Source of the DNA: Neorhizobium populisoli
GTDB taxonomy: Bacteria; Pseudomonadota; Alphaproteobacteria; Rhizobiales; Rhizobiaceae
NCBI RefSeq assembly: GCF_019430945.1
Contig: NZ_JAHYCB010000006.1
Span: 474,821 to 538,820, forward strand
Reading direction: 5' to 3'
Length of the DNA stretch: 64,000 bases
In this document: piece after piece, positions 17,155-25,282 of the stretch
Layout: each line of letters starts with the position of its first letter
Numbering within the stretch: the first letter of the stretch is position 1
Notes under the pieces: generated by a model
What the model was told of the DNA's origin: nothing
What the model saw: only the letters and a program-made list of their open reading frames with translations
The model's database searches: none
Made by a program: the position numbers and the translations under genes

Positions 17155-18150
17155 ATGCGCATTTCTGCAAAGAGACTGCTGCCGCTGCTGGCGGCTGCCG
17201 GTTTGGCAGCCTTGACGGCCGCGCCCGCGAATGCCCAGCAAAAATTCACCCTGCGGTTCAACCACGTTCTGGCGCCGAGCGAACCGTTCCATGCCGGCTT
17301 TCAATCCTGGGCCAGGAAGGTCGATGAACGCACCAAGGGCGGACTGAAGCTCGAAGTGTTCCACAGCGCCCAGCTTGGCGTTGAGGAAGACATTATCGAG
17401 CAAATCCGCCAGGGCGCCAATGTCGGCCAGAACACCGATTCCGCCCGCCTCGGCAACTACGTGCCGAGCATCGCTGTCATGAACGGCCCTTATTTCGTCG
17501 ACACACTGGACGATGTCTGGAAGCTTTCGGACAGCCCTTCGCTGAAGAAATGGCAGGACGAGCTTGCCTCGAAACATGGTTTGAAGGTCGTCTGCTTCGA
17601 CTGGGTTCAGGGTTTTCGCCACTTCTTCACCAACAAGCCGATCAAGACGCCGCAGGATCTCGCAAGCCTGCGCATCCGCACGCCACCGGCACCGATCTGG
17701 CAGGAATCCATCCGAGCGCTGGGTGCCGCGCCGACCGCCATGGCTTTCGGCGAAATGTATCCGGCGCTGCAGCAGAAAGCGATCGACGGCGTCGAACTCG
17801 TCTATGCCAACATTCCGGGCGGGCGCTTTTATGAAGTGCTGAAATACGCCAACGAGACCAAACACATCATGCTGATCAACTTCCAGGTCGTCAGCGCCGA
17901 GTGGTTCGGCAAGCTGCCGCCGGAATTCCAGACGGCGCTGGTCGAGGAGTGCAAGGCGGCCGGCCGCGAGACCTCGCAGAAGATTTCGGCCTCGGCCGAC
18001 ACGATCAAGGCCGATCTGCAAAAGCGCGGCATGCAGGTGGTGAGCGATATCGACCTTGCCGCATTCAAAAAGGCCGGTGACGCCGCCTATTCGAAGCTCG
18101 GCATTCTGGAAGCCAAAAACGCCGTACAGGCGGAACTCGGCAAGAAGTAA
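17155..18150 (+). CDS. TRAP transporter substrate-binding protein (DctP family)
   Basis: 331 residues. A signal peptide (about 1-24, ending ANAQQ) sends it to the periplasm. The DctP fold is shown by FNHVLAPSEPFHAGFQSWARKV and by the conserved arginine of SLRIRTPPAPIWQE, which clamps the carboxylate of organic-acid ligands. AGGAGGAGAG precedes the ATG. It is followed by DctQ and DctM partners, a complete tripartite importer. Confidence 0.92.
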   Translation: MRISAKRLLPLLAAAGLAALTAAPANAQQKFTLRFNHVLAPSEPFHAGFQSWARKVDERTKGGLKLEVFHSAQLGVEEDIIEQIRQGANVGQNTDSARLGNYVPSIAVMNGPYFVDTLDDVWKLSDSPSLKKWQDELASKHGLKVVCFDWVQGFRHFFTNKPIKTPQDLASLRIRTPPAPIWQESIRALGAAPTAMAFGEMYPALQQKAIDGVELVYANIPGGRFYEVLKYANETKHIMLINFQVVSAEWFGKLPPEFQTALVEECKAAGRETSQKISASADTIKADLQKRGMQVVSDIDLAAFKKAGDAAYSKLGILEAKNAVQAELGKK

Positions 18151-18194
18151 CGGCGAAGACCCCGAGGATTGGAAACGGCCGGCGAAAGGAAGAC

Positions 18195-18692
18195 ATGATG
18201 ATGCGCTTCTACGACTTCATCGGAAAGATCGAAGCAGTCGTCGCGGGTACGTTTCTGATCCTCATGACGCTGCTGATCTTTGCGGGTGGCCTCGCCCGCT
18301 TCTTCGGCCATCCGCAGAACTGGACCATCGACGTGGCGACCTGCCTCTTCGCATGGTCCTGCTTTCTGGCCGCCGATATCGCCTGGCGGAAGAACAGCAT
18401 GATGGCGCTCGACGTCTTTACGTTGCGCATGCCGGAAAGGCTGCAGAAGGGGCTACGCATGGTCAACTACGCGCTGATCACCGCCTTCCTGCTGTTCATC
18501 ATGTATTACGGCTTCTACCTCACCTGGATCAGCCGCATTCGCTCCTTCCAAGGGATCCCCTGGATCAGCTATTCCTTGGTGACGGTGAGCCTGCCGGTCG
18601 GCGCGACGCTGCTGCTTACCACGACCATTCTGCATATGCGGGCTGATTTGCGCGGCGAGCATGTCGCCAACAATGCAGTCGACGTGGTGTGA
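18195..18692 (+). CDS. TRAP transporter small permease (DctQ family)
   Basis: 165 residues with four membrane helices. The motif FAWSCFLAADIAWRKNSMMALDVF is typical of DctQ small subunits, which pair with DctM in the inner membrane. It is 44 bases after dctP and 9 bases before dctM on the same strand. Confidence 0.88.
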   Translation: MMMRFYDFIGKIEAVVAGTFLILMTLLIFAGGLARFFGHPQNWTIDVATCLFAWSCFLAADIAWRKNSMMALDVFTLRMPERLQKGLRMVNYALITAFLLFIMYYGFYLTWISRIRSFQGIPWISYSLVTVSLPVGATLLLTTTILHMRADLRGEHVANNAVDVV

Positions 18693-18701
18693 GGCCCGGC
18701 C

Positions 18702-19985
18702 ATGCTGCTCGTCGCGATCGCTTTTACCATTCTTCTCGTCATCGGCATGCCGGTCGCTTTTGCGGTCGGGATATCCGGTGTGATCTTCTTCCTGCAGAAC
18801 CCGGAGCTGCCGCGCACCATGACGGTGCAGCTGACGGTGACGGAAACGCAGAATTTCGCGCTGCTCGCCGTGCCGCTGTTCATCCTCGCCGGCAATTTTT
18901 TGAACTCGTCCGGCATTGCCCACAATCTCCTGAAACTCGCCTCGGTGCTGACCGGGCGGCTGCAAGGCGGGCTGGCACAGGTGTCCATCGCACTTTCGAC
19001 GCTGATGAGCGGCGTCACCGGCTCTTCGATCGCCGATGCGGCGATGAATACTCGCCTGCTCGGCTTCGAGATGCTGAAGCGCGGTTTTTCCAAGGGATAT
19101 GTGGCCGGCGTGCTTTCCTATGGTTCGCTGATGGCGCCGATCATCCCGCCCGGTATCGGCTTCATTCTTTATGGCACGGTGGGGCAGGTTTCGATCGGCC
19201 GGCTGTTTGCGGCCGGCATCATTCCGGGTGTGATGCTCTGGGCCGCGCTTGCCGTCACCATCTCGATCACGGCCCGCAAGCGCGGCTACAAACCGGAACT
19301 CGACCGCGCGCCGACGCCATCAGAAGTCGTCAAGGCATCGATCGCCGGCATCTGGGCAATCCTGTTTCCGATCATCCTGATCTTCGGCCTGCGGTTCGGC
19401 GTTTTCACGCCGTCGGAAATCGGCGCCTTTGCCGTCGTCTACGCTTTTCTGGTCGGGGTCTTCGCTTATCGCATGCTGACCTGGACAAGCTTCAAACAGG
19501 CGATCGAGGCGAGCCTGATCGATGTCGGTGCGGTGATGTTCCTTCTCGCACTATCGGCCGTGTTCGGTTACGGCATCATTTTCGAACGCATTCCGGAAGT
19601 GATTTCCACATGGATGCTCGGCATCACCGACGACCCGAATATCGTCATGGTGATGATCGTGCTGTTCATTCTGGTGGCAGGCACATTCATGGAAGGCTCA
19701 GTGCTGATCGTCATGCTGACGCCGATCTTCATGCCGCTGATCCAGCAATACGGCATCGATCCCGTGCATTTCGGGCTGGTCTTCATCATTGCGGCGACGA
19801 TCGGAAACTACACGCCGCCCGTCGGTGGCGCGATGTTCGTCGTCTGCCAGATCCTGAGATGCCCGATCGAAGACTACACGCGGGAATCCATGCCGTTCCT
19901 GGCCGCGGTCTCGCTGGTCACGCTGCTTCTGATCTTCATGCCCGGCATCGTGCTTTACATGCCGAACCTGCTGTTCAATCCGTAA
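18702..19985 (+). CDS. TRAP transporter large permease (DctM family)
   Basis: 427 residues, about 12 membrane helices. DctM motifs are GMPVAFAVGISG, VPLFILAGNFLN, SGVTGSSIADAAMN and SLMAPIIPPGIGFILYG. It is the Na+-coupled transport subunit of the tripartite importer. It ends the operon, with its stop 6 bases from the convergent MCP-like gene. Confidence 0.92.
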   Translation: MLLVAIAFTILLVIGMPVAFAVGISGVIFFLQNPELPRTMTVQLTVTETQNFALLAVPLFILAGNFLNSSGIAHNLLKLASVLTGRLQGGLAQVSIALSTLMSGVTGSSIADAAMNTRLLGFEMLKRGFSKGYVAGVLSYGSLMAPIIPPGIGFILYGTVGQVSIGRLFAAGIIPGVMLWAALAVTISITARKRGYKPELDRAPTPSEVVKASIAGIWAILFPIILIFGLRFGVFTPSEIGAFAVVYAFLVGVFAYRMLTWTSFKQAIEASLIDVGAVMFLLALSAVFGYGIIFERIPEVISTWMLGITDDPNIVMVMIVLFILVAGTFMEGSVLIVMLTPIFMPLIQQYGIDPVHFGLVFIIAATIGNYTPPVGGAMFVVCQILRCPIEDYTRESMPFLAAVSLVTLLLIFMPGIVLYMPNLLFNP

Positions 19986-19991
19986 ACCCGA

Positions 19992-21725
19992 TCAGAACAG
20001 CGCGTCGTCGATATCATCGTCAGACATAACGGTGGCGACGACGGCGGTCTCGACCGGGGGAGCGGTACCCATGACTTCGGCATGCAGCTCGCGTTCGGCG
20101 ACCATCGTATAGAGCCGGGCGATACGGCCGCCGATATCGGCCAGCGCGTCCTCGATGCCGGGAACTTCGTAAACGTCTTCGACGACATCCATTTCTTCGG
20201 CGCAGGCACGCAGCACTTCGCCAAGCTCAGCATTGAAGTTGAGGCGGGCCAGCGAGATATCCATCTCGCGCACGGCAGTCTTGCTCTGCTCGCCGAGGCC
20301 GGCCATCTGTTCGTCCATGCGATCGCCGACGGCGCGGATATTGCCGACCGCCTTTTCGAGGCGCTGGTCGAGGGATTCCTCGGCCTCTTCGGCCTGCACG
20401 CCGACCAGCTTGTTGGCAGCGCCTTCGAGCGTCTGGAGTTCGGCGAGGATCTTCTCCGCCGTTTCGTCCAGCTTGCCGGCGAAGTTGCGCAGCTCGGCGG
20501 TGACGACGTTGATTGCCCTGCCTTCCTCACCGATCTTGCCGCAGCGCAGGTTGGTGTTGAGCGCCATATAATGAATGTCGGTGCGGACTGCGCGGACGAT
20601 GCCGATGCCGTTCAGGAGTTCGCTGACCGTATCGGCCGTCGAGCGGCTGAGCACGCCCGCTTCGCGAGCAACGCCTTCGATCTCCTGCACGGCGCCGCGG
20701 GCCGCAGCCACGCCGTTTTCAAGCTGACGGATCGCGCCGTCGTTTTCGTTGTCATCGCCATCGGCCATGGCGGCACGCAGGGCTTCGATCTCCGACAGAT
20801 CAGAGCGGAAACTTGCGACCGTAGTGACGATCTTGGCGGTGTCGCGGTCGAAATCGAAGATCGACTGGTTGAGCTGCAGCGAGACCAGCTTGCGGATGAT
20901 CAGCGACAGACTGTCGCGCTGTTCGTCGCTGAGTGCATGACCGGCCGGCGAACCGAGATAGTTGTCGAGGATCGTAAGGCTCGACTGGCAATGTTCGATA
21001 CGCTGGCGAGTGATATCGCCCACCTGCATGGCAGAGAGTGTCGAAGCAAGTTTGTTCTGGATGCCGCCGGCGACTGCACGGACCCGCGCTGCACGCTCGA
21101 CGAGCAGCTTGCGATGCTTGCCGATTTCGGCCGCGCCGGTCGACAGGCCTGCGACAATCTGCGGCACCGTGTCATTATAACTGGCAAGGATCGCCTTGCC
21201 CTTTTTCATGACCGGACCCAGGCCTCTGCCCAGCGTCGAAAGCTTGCCGGCGAAATCATTGACCTGGCGGCTGCCTTCCTGGATACGAGCGAGGATTTCT
21301 TCCGCGAAACCGGCAAAATCGGCAATGCCGGCGCCGGTAATCTTGGCGGTTACGGCGAAAGTGCGCAGATACCGGAGCGTTTCCTGCATCTCTTCGATCT
21401 GCGGATCAAGCTTGCGTTCGGCCAGCGCGATATCCTGAAAGCCGACCTGGCGCTTCTGTTCGATACCGGTGAGTTCGGAAAGGCGTTCGACCGTGCTTTT
21501 CAGCTCCGCCATCGTGGCGTTCGCCGTGCTTTCGTCCAGTGAGCCGGTCAGCTGGTCGAGGGAGGTGATGAGCTTGTTCAGCACATCCAGGATCGAAAGC
21601 AGCGCAGCACCACCATCCAGGAAACGCTCCTCGATGCGCGAACGCGCACTTTCCATGCGATCGACGAATGCCGGGAAGTCCGAGGGACCCGTCATTACCT
21701 CTAGGATGGATGCCGCTACAGCCAC
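19992..21725 (-). CDS. Degenerate MCP-like cytoplasmic coiled-coil protein
   Basis: 577 residues, no signal peptide or membrane helix; nearly all of it is predicted long helix. One stretch (about 380-425) aligns with the MCP signalling hairpin: where receptors read LLALNAAVEAARAGEHGKGFAVVASEVRKLA, this reads YMALNTNLRCGKIGEEGRAINVVTAELRNFA. The CheA/CheW-contact residues are therefore partly replaced. The C-terminus ends in an acidic DDDIDDALF tail. It is divergent from the chemosensory operon, with 334 bases between. It could be a decoy, scaffold or partner of that array; this is inference. Confidence 0.7.
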   Translation of the reverse strand: MAVAASILEVMTGPSDFPAFVDRMESARSRIEERFLDGGAALLSILDVLNKLITSLDQLTGSLDESTANATMAELKSTVERLSELTGIEQKRQVGFQDIALAERKLDPQIEEMQETLRYLRTFAVTAKITGAGIADFAGFAEEILARIQEGSRQVNDFAGKLSTLGRGLGPVMKKGKAILASYNDTVPQIVAGLSTGAAEIGKHRKLLVERAARVRAVAGGIQNKLASTLSAMQVGDITRQRIEHCQSSLTILDNYLGSPAGHALSDEQRDSLSLIIRKLVSLQLNQSIFDFDRDTAKIVTTVASFRSDLSEIEALRAAMADGDDNENDGAIRQLENGVAAARGAVQEIEGVAREAGVLSRSTADTVSELLNGIGIVRAVRTDIHYMALNTNLRCGKIGEEGRAINVVTAELRNFAGKLDETAEKILAELQTLEGAANKLVGVQAEEAEESLDQRLEKAVGNIRAVGDRMDEQMAGLGEQSKTAVREMDISLARLNFNAELGEVLRACAEEMDVVEDVYEVPGIEDALADIGGRIARLYTMVAERELHAEVMGTAPPVETAVVATVMSDDDIDDALF

Positions 21726-21984
21726 TTTGCCTCACCTTTCGGACCCCCAAGGGCCCCCCTGCCGATTAAACCGGCGATAAACTCGCCTGTATTGTTTTGG
21801 GACGCCGCCGATCCGGCAAAGAGCCGATGCGGTTTTGTCCTGCGCGAGGAGCAATGTGAGCGGAGAGGGGTTAATTCCGGCAAAATGCGCCGTTGGATTT
21901 GCGACTTGTAGTTAATTTTCCAGTGTCCAAAGAATGCAAAATGCAACCTATTACTATTGTGCGATGAGAAATCGCCACGCCCAA

Positions 21985-22000
21985 TTAACTTCTCATTAAC
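21985..22000 (+). promoter_or_regulatory. CtrA-type box TTAA-N7-TTAAC
   Basis: TTAA (21985-21988), seven bases, then TTAAC (21996-22000): an exact match to the full CtrA consensus known from Caulobacter. It is 60 bases upstream of the STAS gene that opens the che operon. The rest of the 334-base gap (21726-22059) is AT-rich and shows no gene; it must hold the divergent promoters. Confidence 0.6.
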
Positions 22001-22059
22001 GATGCAAGTCCAAATTCTGACAGCTATTTCAGCTTTTCCAGATTTATGTTGGAGTAAAA

Positions 22060-22389
22060 ATGACTGCTTCCAATGTTAATGAGGATTACTTTTGTCTTTC
22101 GCAGAACCTCACGGTTCGCGCGATTACCGTCGTGCAGCAGGAATTGCTTGAATTTTTGAGCAAGAACAACTCGGCGACAATCGGATTTGCGGACGACACT
22201 CAAGTAGACCTCAGCTTTATCCAGCTCATGGAGGCAGCGCGTATCTATGCCGGCACCGCCGGGAAAAGCATCGCGCTCGCACGGCCTGCAGACGGCCCCG
22301 TGCTCAATGTCCTCAAGCGAGGCGGTTTCCTGGAAGGGATGACCGCCGAAGACACGAAATTCTGGCTCCACGAAGGGGGAATTCAATGA
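22060..22389 (+). CDS. STAS-domain protein of the chemosensory operon
   Basis: 109 residues forming one STAS (anti-sigma antagonist-like) domain. The segment VDLSFIQLMEAARIYAGTAGKSIALARPADGPVLNVLKRGGFLEG follows the STAS pattern, with Ser in the position of the phosphorylatable residue (DLSFIQL). It overlaps cheY by 4 bases (ATGA). Small STAS proteins often open type-II che operons, but their molecular role is not established. Confidence 0.8.
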   Translation: MTASNVNEDYFCLSQNLTVRAITVVQQELLEFLSKNNSATIGFADDTQVDLSFIQLMEAARIYAGTAGKSIALARPADGPVLNVLKRGGFLEGMTAEDTKFWLHEGGIQ

Positions 22390-22754
22390 GCGCCAGCATC
22401 CTTACGGTCGACGATTCCGCCAGCATCCGGCTGACGACGCGCGTCGCGCTCAGCAATGCCGGTTACACCATCACCGAAGCGGTCGATGGAATGGACGGCA
22501 TCGAGAAACTCAATGCCGGTCAGTTCGACCTCATCGTCACCGACTTGAACATGCCGAAGATGGACGGCCTGACGATGATCCGCGAACTGCGCAAGATGCC
22601 GGCCCATATGGGCGTGCCGGTCATCTTCCTGACGACGGAATCCGACAACGACCTGAAGCAGCAGGCCAAGGCCGCCGGCGCGACCGGATGGCTGACCAAG
22701 CCTTTCGACCCGGAAAGCCTGGTCAAGATCGTTCGAAAGGTGCTTGGCAAATGA
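22386..22754 (+). CDS. cheY: CheY-like response regulator
   Basis: 122 residues, a single receiver domain. The acid pair is Asp9/Asp10, the phosphoacceptor is Asp53 in IVTDLNMPKMDG, a Thr sits in FLTTES and the Lys in WLTKPFDPE. It is phosphorylated by the CheA encoded immediately downstream, with which it overlaps by 4 bases (ATGA). No output domain is present, so the signal is passed by protein contact. Confidence 0.93.
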   Translation: MSASILTVDDSASIRLTTRVALSNAGYTITEAVDGMDGIEKLNAGQFDLIVTDLNMPKMDGLTMIRELRKMPAHMGVPVIFLTTESDNDLKQQAKAAGATGWLTKPFDPESLVKIVRKVLGK

Positions 22755-24739
22755 GCTTTCCCGATCCTATCGCGGTTTTCAGAACAGAAGCTGCCGAGCT
22801 TCTGGAACAGATCGAGGCCGGGCTTCTCGATCTCAACGTAAACCTTGGCGACAAGGATCAGGTGGACGCGGTTTTCCGCGGCCTCCACACGCTGAAGGGG
22901 TCGGGCGCGATGTTCGGCTTCGAGGCGCTTGCGGCCTTCACCCACCATTGCGAAACCGCTTTCGACCGGGTGCGCAAGGGTGAGGTACCCGCGACCCAGG
23001 AACTGGTCACCGCCGTGCTCGAGGCCAAGGATCACATGCGCGCGCTGGTCGAGACACCGACCGGCGATCACAATGCCATGAGCGAAATGCTCCTCGCCAA
23101 TCTGAGATCGGCCGTCGATGCGGCGAAGAACCCTGGCTCGGCACCGGCCCTCAAGGTCGCTCCGGGCCAGACGCTTTTCAAGATCCGCTTCAGCCTGCCG
23201 CAGAACGCCATGGCGAACGGCACCAACCCGCTGCCGCTGCTCGATGAATTGGCGGAACTCGGCGAATGCAAGATCATTGCCGACCGTTCGGCAATCCCTT
23301 CGCTCGATCTTTTCGCGCCGACCGACCTTTATATCTCCTGGGAAGTCGAACTTCTGACGACCCAGCCGCGCTCGGCGATCGACGACGTCTTCATCTTCGT
23401 CATGGACGAGATGCAGCTCGACGTTTCCGCCGTCGAAGCTCCACCGGCTGAAAAGCCAGCGCCGGCCGCAATTCCCGTACCGGCTGCGGCTGCAACACCG
23501 GTTGCCGCGGTCCCTGCCCTGACTCCCGCAACATCGGGACCTGCCGACAGCAAGCCGAACAAGGCTGCCGAAAACGTCCGCGTGCCCGCCGAAAAACTCG
23601 ACGAACTGATGGACCGCGTCGGCGAGCTCGTAATCGCCCAGTCCCGCCTCAGCCAGCTGGCCGGCGGCAGCGGCGACCTGCAGCTTCGCGCCGTCTCGGA
23701 AGACGTGGAACGCCTGTCCGGCGAACTGCGCGACACGATGATGGTGCTGCGCATGGTCCCGGTCGCGCATCTCTTCAGCCGCTTCCGCCGTCTCGTCCAC
23801 GATCTGGCGCATGAAACCGGCAAGACGATCGAACTGGTCACCGAAGGCGAAAGCACGGAAGTCGACAAGAGCGTCATCGAGCGCCTCGCCGATCCGCTGG
23901 TGCATCTCGTCCGCAACTCCTGCGACCACGGCCTTGAGACCCCGGAAGACCGCCTTGCATCGGGCAAGCCGGAAGCCGGTCATATCTTCCTTACCGCCCG
24001 CCAGCAGGCTGGCGAGGTGATCATCACCATCAAGGACGATGGCCGTGGCATCAACAAGGAACGGGTTCGCGCCAAGGCGGAATCTTCCGGCCTGATCCAG
24101 CCGAATGCCAGCCTGTCCGATCAGGAACTCTACCAGCTGATCTTCCAGCCGGGTTTCTCGACCGCCCAGACCGTCACCAATCTTTCTGGCCGCGGCGTCG
24201 GCATGGATGTGGTGAAGCGGACGATCGACGCGCTGCGCGGCACCATCAATGTTGCGAGCTATCCGGGCGAAGGTTCGGAAATCTCGCTCGCCATCCCGCT
24301 GACGCTCGCCATCATCGACGGCCTGCTCGTCAGGGTCGGCTCGGGCCGCTACGTCATCCCGCTTTCGGCGGTCGAGGAATGCCTCGAACTGTCGATCGAA
24401 GAAGACATGCGTTCGCGCGGCCGCAGCTTCATTTCGCTGCGTGACAGCCTGGTTCCGTTCCTCAGACTGCGCGACCTCTTCCGGACCGGCACCAAGCCGG
24501 ATCCGTTCCAGAAGGTCGTCGTCATCTCGACCGGCTCGGAACGCGTCGGTCTCGTCGTCGACCAGATCATCGGCGACCACCAGACGGTCATCAAGGGCAT
24601 GTCCAAACTGCATCACGACGTCGCGACCTTCTCCGGCGCGACCATTCTGGGTGACGGCGACGTGGCCCTCATTCTCGACGTCGGACACCTCGTGTCTGAA
24701 GGACAGCAACAGGAGGCGCATCTGCGCGCGGCCGGATGA
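22751..24739 (+). CDS. cheA: Chemotaxis histidine kinase CheA
   Basis: 662 residues with standard order: HPt domain with His46 in GLHTLKGSGAMFGF, an intermediate region (about 130-240), an Ala/Pro-rich linker (about 238-280), a dimerisation segment (VPAEKLDELMDRVGELVIAQSRL), the ATPase domain (VHLVRNSCDHGLE, DDGRGINKERV, GRGVGMDVVK) and a C-terminal CheW-like domain. The ATG at 22751 overlaps cheY's stop. It overlaps cheW by 4 bases. Confidence 0.96.
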   Translation: MSFPDPIAVFRTEAAELLEQIEAGLLDLNVNLGDKDQVDAVFRGLHTLKGSGAMFGFEALAAFTHHCETAFDRVRKGEVPATQELVTAVLEAKDHMRALVETPTGDHNAMSEMLLANLRSAVDAAKNPGSAPALKVAPGQTLFKIRFSLPQNAMANGTNPLPLLDELAELGECKIIADRSAIPSLDLFAPTDLYISWEVELLTTQPRSAIDDVFIFVMDEMQLDVSAVEAPPAEKPAPAAIPVPAAAATPVAAVPALTPATSGPADSKPNKAAENVRVPAEKLDELMDRVGELVIAQSRLSQLAGGSGDLQLRAVSEDVERLSGELRDTMMVLRMVPVAHLFSRFRRLVHDLAHETGKTIELVTEGESTEVDKSVIERLADPLVHLVRNSCDHGLETPEDRLASGKPEAGHIFLTARQQAGEVIITIKDDGRGINKERVRAKAESSGLIQPNASLSDQELYQLIFQPGFSTAQTVTNLSGRGVGMDVVKRTIDALRGTINVASYPGEGSEISLAIPLTLAIIDGLLVRVGSGRYVIPLSAVEECLELSIEEDMRSRGRSFISLRDSLVPFLRLRDLFRTGTKPDPFQKVVVISTGSERVGLVVDQIIGDHQTVIKGMSKLHHDVATFSGATILGDGDVALILDVGHLVSEGQQQEAHLRAAG

Positions 24740-25248
24740 ACGAGATGATGAGAAAGATTTCCGAGAATATTTGGGAAGGCCGCGAAGAGCTGGAAGTTCT
24801 GACCTTCGACATCGCCGGCGAAGTATTCGCCATCGAAGCCGTCATGGTGCAGGAAATCCTCGACCTTCTGCCGGAGACGGTGGTGCCTGGTGCGAAAGCC
24901 TTCGTCGGCGCCGTCATCAATTTCCGCGGCAAGGTCATTCCTCTGGCGGATATCCGCCTCGCCTTCGGCATGGAAGCCACCAAGCCGACGATCGACAGCC
25001 GGATCATCGTCATCGAGATCGAGCTTGACGGCGAGCCGGTGCTTGCCGGCATCCGCACCGACAAGGTGAACGAAGTGACGACCCTGCTCCGGGCAGCGGG
25101 CGAACCGCCGCCGAGCGTCGGCATGCGCTGGCGTCCGGATTTCATCGACTGCCTGGTCAAACGGGGGACCGAATTCATCATCATCCCCAATCTGCAGGTC
25201 ATCTTCTCCGCCCAACACGACCACCGCCACGCCGCCACTGCGGCCTGA
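24736..25248 (+). CDS. cheW: CheW adaptor 1
   Basis: 170 residues, a single CheW domain that links receptors to CheA. Landmarks are LTFDIAGEVFAIEAVMVQEILDL and VGAVINFRGKVIPLADIRLAFGM. Its ATG lies in the ATGA overlap with cheA. A second CheW is encoded after the receptor genes, so the array can contain two adaptor types. Confidence 0.93.
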   Translation: MNEMMRKISENIWEGREELEVLTFDIAGEVFAIEAVMVQEILDLLPETVVPGAKAFVGAVINFRGKVIPLADIRLAFGMEATKPTIDSRIIVIEIELDGEPVLAGIRTDKVNEVTTLLRAAGEPPPSVGMRWRPDFIDCLVKRGTEFIIIPNLQVIFSAQHDHRHAATAA

Positions 25249-25282
25249 CCCGGTCCATCCGACCCCCGATGGAGACTTAACG

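Noticed and set aside
22520..24721. A 733-codon minus-strand open frame opposite cheA
   Set aside because: It is antisense to a full-length cheA with all catalytic motifs; the translation is Arg/Asp/Gly-rich shadow sequence.
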